A stretch of DNA of 64,000 nucleotides, from NCBI GenBank assembly GCA_950295325.1, contig OX485804.1:17546001-17610000 (forward strand). The letters are read 5' to 3'. Origin of the DNA: Polytrichum commune. Taxonomy: Eukaryota > Streptophyta > Polytrichopsida > Polytrichales > Polytrichaceae. Of the stretch, positions 1 to 11,247 are shown in pieces. Position numbers and translations under genes: made by a program. Positions within the stretch are counted from its first letter, which is position 1. Every line of letters begins with the position of its first letter. The notes under the pieces are model-generated. The model was given only the letters and a program-made list of their open reading frames with translations. It made no database searches and was not told the origin of the DNA.

Positions 1-133
1 AAGAATCCTTACTCATGACTGTTTTACATTAGGTGACTTTCAAATCGACTCTAGTGCAAATATTTTCCTAGCATGCCAACTAGTATCAAACTTTCCTAAG
101 ATAGCAAGTTTTGAGGCATCTCTAATGAGCTCA

Positions 134-1530
134 GGGTGAGTTTTCATGTAGGCCACTCGCCCACTAGATTATAGATTCTAGTGGGTCATAGGTGTTCTCG
201 TGTAACTAAGAACAAGTTGTCATCCAAGCACATTTTGGTGTTCCACTAGAATGTGGAGGACCGTGGACATGGGCCGCTAGATTTTCATATGCTCACTAAA
301 GAACATCTAACTTATAAGTGTTGGTTGCTGAAGGATTAAGACCAATTGAAGACTCAAGAGAACCAATGTTGGTCCAAAACTCCATCCTTGGTAACCGGAA
401 GGAGGAGGTTAGTAGGTGGGCCCGGTCTTGAGAAGATGGGAGTATAGTCAAGACTCTATAAGTGTTACCCCTATAAGCGTTATAATTTCATACATGTTAA
501 GAAAATTTTACTCCCCTACAAAAACACAATTGGTAAGACTAGTGAGTGTTATGTGTTAAGTGTTATAACATGCTCTACTCCCTTCTTTGTTAATTGCACC
601 TTTATAAGTGTAAATTGAGAAAATCAAGGTATTAATATATGAGAGCATACATTTCAAACATGTAATCGCATTTATCCCATATTCTTTGCAAACAATTCAA
701 AATTGTTGGAGGCACACATGTGTTCTTTCAATCTCTATTGAGAGGGAGATAGAGGAAGCTAGGCGCTTGATAGAGGTTGATGAAGTTGATACTCTACTTC
801 ATCAAGTGATGTTGTTGTCATCTGATAGTGAGGTGGGTGACGTGATGAATGCTCATGAATACCTCAATTATGAGATGAAGTTTGATTTAAACAACCCCTA
901 TGAACCTACCGATGAGGAGTTTTGGATATGTATTCCTCAGAACATCAAGAAATTGATGTTGATGAGGTTATGATTGATGTGGTAGCAAAAGTTGTAGGAT
1001 TTAGTGTTGTTGAGCGTTCTCTAGAGACTTTGAAAAAACACTCTAAATAAAGACCAAATGATGCCCATCGGGAGCATTCAAGGACTCCTGAAGGAAGTTT
1101 CATCTCATCATTTGGAAGCTTCTCGTCATACTACTATAGACTCTTTCTTTCAGTTAGTTTAGTTGGAAGAATCTCGTCAAGTTACTACTGTATAGATTAT
1201 TTCTTTCAATTATTTTAGTTGAATTATGTATTATCATTTGTACTTTCATTTTTATTTTTATAAAACGTTATGTTCTTCATTTTTGGAATTTTCAAGTGTT
1301 ATTTCTATAAATGTTATTAATCATCGGTATGAATTCTATAAGTGTTACTTGTTATAATTCTATATGTGTTATTTTTTTGCTACTCCCGACCTGTAACATT
1401 TATAGAGTCTTGATTGTAGATAGTTGGCACATACAAACCCTACCCCACTACATTCTCTCTAAATTTGAGCGGATATGTCCTTATTCGCACTAGAACCCGG
1501 TGGGTGAGTGGCCTACATGGAAACTCACCC
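134..1530. mobile_element. 1.4-kb TIR transposon remnant, PIF/Harbinger-like ends
   Basis: GGGTGAGTTTTCATGTAGGC at 134-153 (continuing to 163) is an inverted match of 1501-1530, ending GGAAACTCACCC. Over 30 bp I count about two mismatches. Flanking triplets are TCA (left) and TTA (right), close to the TTA/TAA duplication of PIF/Harbinger elements but not identical. The interior contains many short TATAAGTGTTA-like words and one open stretch at 686-973. No DDE transposase motif is visible. Confidence 0.6.
686..973 (+). other. Open stretch inside the 134-1530 element, unidentified
   Basis: An acidic 80-90 residue stretch with EIEEARRLIEVDEVDTLLHQ and NPYEPTDEEFW. Composition is coding-like, and the frame seems to continue in another register after 960 (DEVMIDVVAKVVGFSVVERS). 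It could be a decayed piece of a transposon protein. There is no recognised family. Confidence 0.25.
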
Positions 1531-4127
1531 TTATAGGACTTCACCAAGCAGGATGTCCATGCCGTGTACGTGTAGGATAAACTAATTTTGTATCAAATTT
1601 AATAGTTCCATTAAAAGGAGTTCTTGCCCTTATTGAAGGCGAGCATAAATAAAGATATGGAACTTGATGAAATTTTCACCCCTAATAAAAACCCTATTTT
1701 GGATACCAAAAAGTCTCATGCCGTACACACTTAATGCACACCACGATTTTGTAATCATAGCTTTTGTTGATTTTATAAGTACATGTGGTCCACTTTAATT
1801 TCCACATGTAATTGTTGTGAATTATTGTGGTCTACTCCATTTGACATGTTATGATGTACTTGAAAAGAGGACTCATGTAATGCACTAAGGTAGAGAACAA
1901 AAAGGCTCCAATAAATCATGATCCGAAGTGATTTCCCAAAAGTGGATAAAATTGATAAAGCTTGTGATGAGTTAAGCAGCTAAGTAAAGTGCACCTCTGA
2001 TGTGGGACCAGACGATTGCATGAAAACATGCGCTAAGAATGTGTGGTGGTTTTTGAAGAACAACCCAAAACCAAATCTCTTTCATTGTTTTTCATGAAGG
2101 AATCTTACCTCCAAGATACGGGAACAATGTATGGTGTGGCTTTGGATATAGATAGAACACTTACGTGTCAAAACCTGCCAAGTGCCATGCACTTGGAGTG
2201 ACTTAGTTGGGAATCCAATGAAGAATCGAATGTTTCATGATTGGATCCCACACAAGCCTCAATGAATCTCACATACAAGATTCCATGAGCACCATTGCTA
2301 TTCATTTATAGCCTAACTTACTAACCCCACGTGCCTCTATCTCACCGGCTTGTCCTCAAACTTTATCCTCTTCAATTGCATGGACTGAAAAGTATGCTCA
2401 AAACATTGTTCTCATTGTTAAAAAGCAAACCGAGGGTCTTAAGGACTACTATGTACCTAATTTACGGTCTACTAGTGTTCGTGATAACTCATACGGATGT
2501 CGAGGAATATAGCAAGCGATATCGAGGACACTTTTCTTTCAACATAAGTGATGTGCTTGTCATAGTACCACTTCACTATGTGTCCATTTTATCGTGAAGA
2601 AGGTTTGTGCTCACACTTTATGGTAAGCCACTATTTAAAACGCATACTTTGTTCAAAGATGGTCATCCTTTTGCAATTATTCTCAGTGATGGTTTAAACC
2701 CAAGGTCTTAAATTGGATCCCATAAAAATTTCGAGGTTAAGCCACCCAAGGCCGGAATAATAGGTATTCATATGGATAAGCTTATTAGTACTTGATGTTC
2801 GATGCATCCTATCACATGTTATCCATGTGATCAAAGTGGGTTATCCGGGTGAATGAAGAAGAAGTTATGTTCCAACAATCACATACTTTCAAATTTTTGG
2901 TTTTGCACATTTGACATCAATTGTTGCGCAAAGGGAAGCAAAAAGAGGTGGTTGTTGGCTAGGCCAAATATTGGTTGATGGAGGTTGGGACTAAACCTTG
3001 ACATGTGGAGGTTTTTGCATTGGAGGACGTTGGTTTTCAACAACAACAACCTCAGGCCATGTCTCCACATCATCATTGACATACAATTCCCAACCTTTCC
3101 ATTCCTTGATCACATTTTCAAAGGCAATTCATTGTAATTTGTCAGTGACATTGTTTGAGCACGTAAACAAAAGGGAGATGACATCGCATATGGATGGGGT
3201 ATTATGTGGTGGGTGTAACGACCATATCATACCCTGGATACGGATCCATCATAACCATAACCGCCAAGGAAGAGAAGACATATTTCATTTCCATTAGAGA
3301 TAATCCGCAAATGCACTTACCATGACATTGCAAAGATGTCACCAATGATGGTGGGAAGAGGGTTCACTAGGCATCTTGCAAACATTTGTACTACATTTTC
3401 ATGTATATGTGCAAGGTTGACTATGTCACCAACAAATTCATTCACGCACCTACATTCATCTACAATGAGGTGATGTGTCTTCTTGAGCTTGCGGGTGTAG
3501 CGAAAAATACTTACTGCCATGATAGTGACTGGCATATACACCTTGTATTCATATGTAGGAACACATATATTTGTCCTAAAGAAAGGTAAAACACATTGTT
3601 GCCACAACTCTATGATTGTTCGTCATGACAAGGTCCTTTACATTTCAATGTAATGTTGGTGTCATTAATAAGATGCCTATCATCATGGACTAATTGACAC
3701 CCTAAAATCCATGGTAATTGTAGAGGGTAGAGCATTAGATTGCTTGTAGTCAATAAAAATATAATGAAAGAAGCATGAGAAAGAATAAGGTTACCATGCT
3801 AGTCCAAAGAGGGATAAGAGTTATCCCATATTGTTTGTGTGAACCAACGAAGAGAAGAAAAGCAAGAAAAGGCAAAGCAAAGAGAGCATGACACCATCTC
3901 ACTCCAAGCATTGTTCATATGCCTTTGTATAAATGTCTATGCTTGTGCAATCTTACCTCCTATTGATTCCAATAGTAATAGGAACCAATTCAATGTTATG
4001 GTCTCTCCAAAACATTGTATCCTAAATTTGTAACGAACTATATGCCATTGTGTACTTTAAATAGCCTATTATTGGACACAAATTTCCTCACCACTCACTA
4101 CTCACATCATGGCTTCCTCATCTTAGG
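1531..4127. other. Non-coding stretch, no gene recognised
   Basis: I see only short chance open frames in both strands here, with overlapping frames of similar length (for example around 2879-3607). There are no splice-consistent exons, no transposon termini that I could pair, and no RNA gene. Confidence 0.4.
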
Positions 4128-5400
4128 TGTAAACTAAGAGGGTCACAAAATCCAAAATTTGGTTCAAAGCTTTCAAAAAAACAAATGCTTTCCATGATGC
4201 TTTCAAGGTTGCCCTTAAGCTTGTAATATGTAGGTTTCGCAACAAGCCTATAATCTAGAAATCTTAGGGGTGCACTAAGAGGGTCACACTAGGAGGGGAG
4301 CCATGTCAAGAAATCCAATTTTGCTTTGAAGATCTCAAGAAACAAGACCTCTAGCAAGTGTTCAAGGTTACCCTTAAACTTGTAGATTGTGAAGTACTAT
4401 TGAAATATTTAAGGGGTATATTAATATGGGCACAAGAAGAGTGGAGCCATGTCAATAAGTAAATGTTTGGTTCCAAGTTTTTCAGAAAACGAGACTTTCC
4501 AACTTGCTTTCAAGGTTATCCTTAAATTTGTAAATTGTAGTTTCGGCAACAAAACTCTAACATGGAACCCTTATCGTAGACATGCTACTAACCGTGCAAC
4601 ACCACTTACCGTGCATGTCACGATACTCCACCATGCCACTTACCGTGTACTTATAATCTCGACCGTCAAATTATATCACATGCAATCTCAACCGTCCGAT
4701 GTCTCTCAAACTCAATCATGACCGCGCCAATGACCTAAAACATCACTGTCAACTCACACTCATCATGGAGTTTCCTTCAGTCGAATCACATAGCAAGGTG
4801 TAGATGTAGCAATTTGATGAAGATGAAAAGAGCAGACCTTGCCATGGCCAAAAAAGAAGCAAAAATTTCAACAACAACTTGAGAAGAAAATGGCTACACA
4901 AGTCAAAAGGACAATATCAAAACCTCATCAATTTCCTATGCCTACAAAGAAGAGGGCAACATTTGTAGCTCCTTTAGTGAAACCTAACATGCACGGTTAG
5001 TGAATGGCACATTGATCACACATTGATGCATATAGTTGTGAACTTGATTGTAGAAAGGTTATAACTTTTCAAATACAATTGTCATTTCATTTTACCACAA
5101 TACTCTCATCTCATTTACTAATTACAAATTTAAAAATAAAATAAAAAAAGGTTTAACCCACCTTGTGGAAAACCATTTGAAACCCAAATATGCACGGTTA
5201 GTAGCATGTCTACGATAGGGGTACAATAGGAGTGCCACAAGACGAGGGGATCCATGTTGCAAAATTAAATTTTAGTTCAAAGGTTTCAAAAATGAGACTT
5301 TCCAACATGAATTCAAGGTTGCCTTTATTGTACTTTCAACAACAAAATACTTTACAACTATTATGGGTACGCTACAAGGGACATAATGTAGTTGAATGTC
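4128..5400. repeat. ~140-bp repeat array, four units, split by an inserted element
   Basis: Units begin with a CTAAGAGGGTCAC-like word at about 4133, 4272, 4422 and 5232 (GTGCCACAAGACGAGGGG). Each continues TCCAAAATTTGGTTC-like, TTTCAARAAA, CTTTCAAGGTTRCCCTTAA and TTGTARATTGTAG-like blocks. The array is interrupted between 4567 and 5222 by a TIR element, after which the fourth unit resumes. Confidence 0.7.
4568..5221. mobile_element. 654-bp TIR element inserted in the 140-bp repeat array
   Basis: TTATCGTAGACATGCTACTA starting at 4571 (TIR 4568-4598, ending ACCGTGCA) is inverted at 5191-5221, which begins TGCACGGTTAGTAGCATGTC. The 31-bp terminal repeats are nearly perfect. Subterminal words TTACCGTGCATG (near 4609) and CATGCACGGTTAGTG (near 4988) are also inverted. 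There is no coding capacity. The family is unknown. Confidence 0.7.
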
Positions 5401-5651
5401 TATGAAGATTTTGAGCATTGCATTGGAGACATAGCATTTTCCATGGAAATAAGCACACTCCGTGCTTTTAGAAAAACGAGATAACCATATCACAATACAC
5501 GAACAACAAAAAATGAATGAATTTCTTACTTGGACACCTATAATTGTAAGAATTTCTTGATGTTTCCGCTCATCTATGATATGTTATCACTTTCCTTTGG
5601 TGTGGGAGGGGAGCCTAAGGAAACACTTACTTTCCCCAAAAATCCATGCCA

Positions 5652-6040
5652 CACTACACCAAATATGATATTTAGTGTCACCGATTCTAATTGTCTTGCT
5701 CTATACTAATTATAAACCACAATGTAGTGTCACCAACACTAAAATGTTAACTTAACAATATTTTTCATTCCTGTTTAAAAAATTGGACATTACAAATTTA
5801 CAATGTTGCAAGTATTGTCACTTACTAAGCAATTTTTCATCCAAATTTCAATCATCCATAACAAAATTTCATGACATACCTGTTAGAATGCAAATAATAC
5901 CAAACTTTGTTGCATTTGGATGAATTGAATGTAAGCTAGGATGACGGTTTTTGTAAACTAATTCATAGAAAGTGTCACTAAAAAAGTTATTGCAGTGACG
6001 TTAGATGCCATATGACACTAAATATCATATTTAGTGTAGT
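5652..6040. mobile_element. CACTACACTAAATA-family MITE, subfamily A
   Basis: The left end CACTACACCAAATATGATAT continues to TTAGTGTCA. The right end is TGACACTAAATATCATATTT followed by AGTGTAGT. Each terminus is itself nearly palindromic around GAT (ATATGATAT / ATATCATAT). The interior shares CCAACACTAAA, a TTGCAAATACTGTCACTTAC-like block and TTTCAATCATCCATRAC with the copies at 12603 and 13102. There is no coding capacity. The CACTA...TAGTG ends suggest a CACTA-type non-autonomous element, but no 3-bp duplication was established. Confidence 0.75.
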
Positions 6041-6352
6041 TATTTGCTACAGAAGAAGAAGATTTCCGGTCTCCGGAGGAGGCTGGAGTGAATAAAGTGT
6101 ATGTTCGTAGAACACCCTAGGCCATGCCTTACGGCAATGGCGTTATATGTAAAACTACTTCGCCCTTTGCATATATATATTATTTGCTACATAACTAGGT
6201 GGGACGGTACCTATTGTACACATCAAATGTGCAAGTCAACTTCTCATTAACACACTTCTTCACACAACATGGTACTCTACATCATGCATGAAGTGCCAAA
6301 GTATTTTCTATTCTTAAGTGAATATGCAGGGTTAACATAAAATGAACTTGCT

Positions 6353-6378
6353 CCCCCCCCCTCTCCCCCCCCCCCCCC
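6353..6378 (+). repeat. Poly(C) tract
   Basis: Two cytosine runs separated by TCT, immediately followed by a run of T. One of about ten C or G homopolymers of 9-18 bases in the window (see findings). Confidence 0.95.
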
Positions 6379-6510
6379 AATTTTTTTTTGAATTTGCAAT
6401 TGCAAAATAAAAAAGAAAAATTTGTAGTCGTTTAGCGACTGTAGATCATGGTGGTCACAAGAACCACAGTGGGAAAACAATTGCGGTTCTTTTTTTGGCA
6501 TAGTTTTATA

Positions 6511-6842
6511 CTATACTAAATAGGATATGGAGTGTTTGATACACTAAATACAAACGCATACACTAAATATCAATAACTCTATGAAAGTAAGTAACGTTAA
6601 ATGTAAACTCAAACACTAAATATCAACTATGGTAATATGTGGAAGTTGCATGTTTGAATTTAGTGTTAGTAAGGATATGAAAAGAAAAATAAAATTAGCA
6701 ATGATAAAAGGAGGATTCCAACATATCTTCTAGCAAATGTTCTAACATCAATTTATAAATAATTGGAAATTAGTGTTGAGCAAGGTACGGTGGTAATAAC
6801 ATTAAATATAATCAAACACTAAATATCCTATTTAGTGTAGTG
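6511..6842. mobile_element. CACTACACTAAATA-family MITE, subfamily B
   Basis: Left terminus CTATACTAAATAGGATATGG; right terminus ATCAAACACTAAATATCCTA followed by TTTAGTGTAGTG. The core palindrome is AGGATAT/ATATCCT instead of the GAT of subfamily A. The subterminal part repeats ACACTAAATA and ACACTAAATATCAA several times. It closely matches the element at 61297-61612 over its whole length, and reverse copies lie at about 37990-38258 and 47185-47500. Confidence 0.78.
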
Positions 6843-7029
6843 ACAACACAAGGTACATGTCACATGTAAATTACATTGAGCATGTACAAATTAAATTTCT
6901 CACAATAATTTGTGAGAAGATTTGCAAGCCACATCTTCGCATCAAAAGGCCTTCTTGTGACCTGGAGTAACTTAGTGGTCATGTGAAAGGTTAGATCCCA
7001 GATGAATATTATTTATTGATTTCCCCTCA

Positions 7030-7127
7030 GTGTACGTTGGCTATGCCAGGGTGGTTGTATTTTGCTTCCTTTCTTGTAATTGAATTTTTTTCAATTTGTG
7101 CCAAAAAACAAACAAACAAACAAAAAA
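7030..7127 (+). mobile_element. Possible truncated LINE 3' end
   Basis: GGTTGTATTTTGCTTCCTTTCTTGTAATTG-type sequence ends in AAAACAAACAAACAAACAAA. A related stretch ending in an A-rich tail lies at 8030-8095 (TTTTGGTTCCTTTCTTGCAA). The shape fits LINE 3' UTR plus A-rich tail. No coding part is attached, so the call is tentative. Confidence 0.3.
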
Positions 7128-7689
7128 GAAAACACAACACACACACAATCACTTTTGATGACATGTGTGTCTTAGTCAATGTTTATTCAAGCAAGAAGTC
7201 CAAAGAAGAATCGGAAAACCAACTGCTCCACATGGGATTGCATTGCTTAGAAACATGTGATGTCACCCAATTTTTCTCTTGAATGGGTCCATTGGACTTG
7301 ATCCTAGGGTTCACGGAGAAGTCTAATATGTATGCATTCACATCAAAGGCGATTTGTTCACTATAAAGCAAAAACGGGTTGGACGACATGTGACATGTAA
7401 CTCTTGTCATTTAAGAGGTGTCATCAAGCCCTAATATTCTTGTAGTGTTTGGCCCTATACCAATCACATACATACAACCTAACCGACATTGGTGTGCAAC
7501 TTGTTGAGATTCTTTGGAAAACATCGAATAAACTAGTTTGAAACCATCCTAGTGTATTTTTAGTTCCATTAGTCTTTTGGATTTTTTGACTCTAAAATCA
7601 ATTTCATTTCATTGAGGCAATCAAACCCCAAGTCCTTCAAGTTTAGTGACGAACTTCGTTATCCCTCCCATCACTTGTCATGTCACGAC

Positions 7690-7925
7690 AAACAAATTAT
7701 GAGCGGAACATGCATCAACGTCCAAGAAGATTTTTGAGCATAATCGGTCAAAATCTTGATGTTTGCAAGTCCAACCAGTTCCATGTTGTGATCTTTTGGG
7801 TTTTTTTTTCTCTATCGAGTGTAGATATATTCCATAGATTCCTCAAAAATGATCAGTATATTTCCTCGAGCCTTGAACTTCAACCAATTATTCTCAAATT
7901 CAACAAGTTCAACTATAACTAGCGG
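7690..7925. repeat. Dispersed repeat shared with 42490-42730
   Basis: Blocks in the same order occur at both places: a TTTTGAGCATAATCGGT-like word, CAAGTC, CCARTWCATGTTG, TCTTTYGG, TTTTTCT, CATAGATTCCTC-like, CTTCAACYARTTATTCTCAAA-like and ACTAGYGGTC-like. Similarity is old and patchy. The 42.5-kb copy lies inside a TIR element, suggesting that this one is a decayed relative. Confidence 0.5.
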
Positions 7926-8550
7926 TCGGTTCTCTCCGTTCATTGACATGCATGCGGATGACTAAAGACCCACACACCTTACATACCACAACGACAATGC
8001 AAAGTAATGGATTCTCCCGAGGTAGTTGTGTTTTGGTTCCTTTCTTGCAACTGAATTTCCAATTTTTGCCCAAAAAAATGAAGAAAGAAAGACAATACAA
8101 ACTAATGCCTACTTTAGGCTTGGCCACATGAGTGAGGCGGTTTTCAAACTCCAAGAGCGCATGGAAGGTGCCCCATGCCATGGGATCCCTCGGGCCTCTC
8201 CCACCGACCGACCCAAAACCAAGTGGATTCCCGAAACCCATGGGAGAGGCGGCATGTAGCCTCAAGGATATCCGTCTATGTTCCATGTGGCATTGGAGGG
8301 TGTGCACTTGCTTTGATTGCCTAATACCTACCAAGGGGTAATAGGTACCCATGCAGGTTGGTTGTTGATTCATCCCAATTTAAGCTCATCAAATATCCCA
8401 ATTTAGAGGTTAATTTACAGTACAATATAAAATATAAAACATGAAATAGTAATCAACGTTTTCGTCCTCCTCTCTCACGGTTTGTCCTCTCCCTCAGTAG
8501 GTGTTGTGAATGTTTCCATATGTGCTAGTGATGAGCTTTCATCATATCCT

Positions 8551-9310
8551 AAGCTTACTATGTGCGCGCGGAGGGGGGGGGGGTTACCAAACCACATCCT
8601 AGTTGAGGTAGATGGGTCTTAAATGGTTACTTTTTACAACTGGCCCACTCCCCCAAGAGCATGAAACACGTGTTTAGTATGAGCCCCCAATTATGTTGAC
8701 TATTGAGCCTAGAATGATTATCAAATTTTGAGCCAACAATTCAAATTATTCTAGACATGTTTCATTTTTTTGTGTCCGTTCTTGGAGTCACAAAATACAC
8801 ATACCACTCAAATATAGGTGTCTTGATAGCAAAGATAAGGATTGTCTACCTTAAGCTTATCACTGAGGGGGGGGGGGGGGGGAGGGTGCAGTGAAACACA
8901 CCAAAACACACTCTAGGTAAGTTACACGGGTCTTGAATGGTCATTTTTCCACCTAGCTCACTTCTCCTATTATATGAAAACATGTGATTAGTATGAGATG
9001 ATTAGCAAATTGAAATGGAGGCCATAGCCAATTTCCTCTTTATTTTTGGAGCTTGTATGGATAATGTATTCACCATCAAAGTTAAAATATTCTCGTGCTC
9101 ACTAAATGGTCATAAAGGTCTTCCCAATTATGTTGACTATATGAGTTTGGAATGTTTATCATATTGTGAGCATGCAGTATAATATCTTTAAAACACACAT
9201 TTAAAAAAAAAAATTGTTCTTGGAGCCATAACTAACCACATATCACTCAAACATAGGTGTATGATTAAGATAAATAACCGTAATAGACACGTCTACCTTA
9301 TTGGGAATTA
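8551..9310 (+). repeat. Two-unit ~300-bp duplication, each led by a poly(G) tract
   Basis: Unit 1 has AAGCTTACTATG, then G(11) at 8573-8583; unit 2 has AAGCTTATCACTGA, then G(16) at 8867-8882. Both continue with ACCAAAMCACA, GGTCTTRAATGGT, CCCAATTATGTTGACTAT, TTGTTCTTGGAG and an ACTCAAAYATAGGTGT block. Unit 2 carries extra sequence (about 9000-9120) between the shared blocks. Confidence 0.7.
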
Positions 9311-9520
9311 TTGCATACAAGCACATCCCTCATTCATTTAATGTAATAGCCCTAAAATAATTGCGATTAGGAGGTTGTTTATTTAAGTTGATTTGACACC
9401 AAACATAGCTTGAAGACCCTTAATTAGTCTAGTTGAAGTCATTTGAGATGAATGAGCATCAAACATATAAGGGGCCAAGTTTTTATGTTAGATGGATGAG
9501 AGTATGCTTGTCCATGACAA
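9303..9520. mobile_element. Family E MITE (GGAAATTATTGCATAC termini)
   Basis: Left end GGAATTATTGCATACAAGCA; right end GTTAGATGGATGAGAGTATG followed by CTTG. It belongs to a family of about 220-bp elements with CTCTCATCCATCCAACATAA-type inverted termini. Other copies are at about 10085-10312, 19711-19935, 20912-21139 and 33594-33805. Confidence 0.6.
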
Positions 9521-10084
9521 TCACATCATGGCCACAATCGTATATTATATCCGGGATTTTTTTAAAGAAAAAGATGGGTGACCCTTAAAGCACTATCATC
9601 TAACTTGATTTAGAATGAAATAAGAAACTTGGGGAGGGACATGTGTTTTCCACACCCGCCATGGTGCAGTGCCACCAACCACTAGTACAAAACATGGCTC
9701 TTTTGAACGCTTGTTTCGACACAAAATGAGCTAGAAAGGTCCATTTGACACATGTTTGAAATTTGGTCCATGGCTCCTAAGGTGGTCCAAAAAACATCAT
9801 ATAGTCCGTGTGATATGGGTCATGCCCCTTTGGACACAAACCATGTTCATTTAAGCATTAACAACTTCTTCATTATGACATGGTAAATTTTGGTGCATGA
9901 TAAAATTTATGTAGTAAATTTGACAATAATTTCCATCTACAAGGTCATGCCAAGGATGGTGGCCACAAGATTCAAGCCTTGTACCTCACTTGACCCCACT
10001 TAGATAGCCACCAACCCATTGCACCTTACAAAGAGAGGCCTTTGGAGCACTCTATATGTGAAGGTCGTTTTTACTTTGTAATGT

Positions 10085-10312
10085 AAGAATGTGCCAAGTA
10101 AAGTGCTTCTCATGCATCCAACATAAAAACTTGTCCCTTAGATTTTTTTTGGCGGATTCATATCCAATTGATTTGGACTATACTAGTTTGGGGGCCTTGA
10201 ACCTAAATTCAGTGTCTAGATAACTAAAAACAATCAAATACAAACTATTTACTATTTCAACACTTCTATGTTGGATGAATGAAAGACACAATTCTAGGCA
10301 ACAATTCCCTCT
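10085..10312. mobile_element. Family E MITE nested in the CACTA element
   Basis: The left end has CTTCTCATGCATCCAACATA followed by AAAACTTG. The right end has TTCTATGTTGGATGAATGAA followed by AGACAC and CAACAATTCC. The termini are more diverged than in the other family E copies. Confidence 0.5.
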
Positions 10313-10390
10313 CTCTTGCATTGGTGATTACTTAGGGATGTGACTCACATCTAGACAATTGTGGTGATTTCCTCCATCTCTCACATTAGT

Positions 10391-10732
10391 AACTACATTA
10401 AATATGATATTTAGTGTCATATGGTAACTTTTCAGATAACATTTCTTATGAATTAGTGAACAAATATTGTCATTAGCCAAAACCCTACCTTCTCTTGTCA
10501 GAAACTTGTGAAGAAATATTGTCATGGATGATTAAATTTTGGATGAGAAATCACTTGGTAAGTGACAGTAATTGCAAGACTGTAAATCTACAATCACCCC
10601 AAAAAAAACTACAAGGAATGACAAACAATGTTGGCTTAGCATTTAGTGTCGGTAACACTATACCATGGTTTACAATTAGTATTGACCTAGACAATTAGAA
10701 TTGGTGACATTGAATATCATATTTAATTTACT
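10391..10732. mobile_element. Subfamily A MITE nested in the CACTA element (reverse orientation)
   Basis: The left end AACTACATTAAATATGATAT continues TTAGTGTCAT; the right end is TGACATTGAATATCATATTT followed by AATTTACTT. Interior words (ACAGTAATTGCAAG, GGTAACACTATACCATGG) are the reverse complements of the conserved interior at 5652 and 13102. Confidence 0.7.
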
Positions 10733-11247
10733 TAGGAAGGTGACTCACATCTAGATCTAGATCTGTAAAACCTCTAAAAGTAAACAAAGACAAAACATTC
10801 TTTCATAGACATTCAATAACAAACATGGAAATTAGTGTGTAAGCTTGAATGAGTAGCCAAAATGTAACAACTTGGAGGAGGGGAAATAGATCAATATAAG
10901 GAGATTTTTAAATTAAACAAAGAGGGAGCATAAGTTCCTTTATATATTACATTGAGTAATATACATGGGGTTTAGATATTATGAGTAACCTCAAATGGAA
11001 TTTATACCTAATAAATAGCTAAAAACATTAAAATAACTTGACGGATCTTTCACATGGCCAAAAAAACAATAAGACAACACATTGACCCACAAGAATGTGA
11101 TTATAATCTTGAAGATCAATAATTAAAAATTAGTGGTGGCCCAAATGACAAAATGGCTCCAACGGTGGTCCAAAGAAACATAGATTTCGACATGAAAAAA
11201 TCCATGTTGAAGCCAAGTGTTCGAAAGAGCCATGTTATGTACTAGTG

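Larger units (their letters stand above)
9680..11247. mobile_element. Non-autonomous CACTA transposon with AAC target duplication
   Basis: The left end CACTAGTACAAAACATGGCT continues CTTTTGAACGCTTG. The right end is its inverse: AGCCATGTTATGTACTAGTG, ending at 11247. The element is flanked by AAC at 9677-9679 and 11248-11250, the 3-bp duplication typical of CACTA (En/Spm) elements, and CACTAGTACAAAA is a classic plant CACTA terminus. The 1568-bp body has no transposase; it contains a family E MITE (about 10085-10312) and a subfamily A MITE (10391-10732), both younger than the host element. Confidence 0.88.

Noticed and set aside
4128-5400. CRISPR-like array
   Set aside because: Units are about 140 bp, diverged, have no unique spacers, and the genome is eukaryotic.
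7909-8373. 154-codon minus-strand frame as a gene
   Set aside because: Three overlapping + strand frames cover the same stretch; there are no motifs, no splice context and part is similar to repeat-derived sequence.
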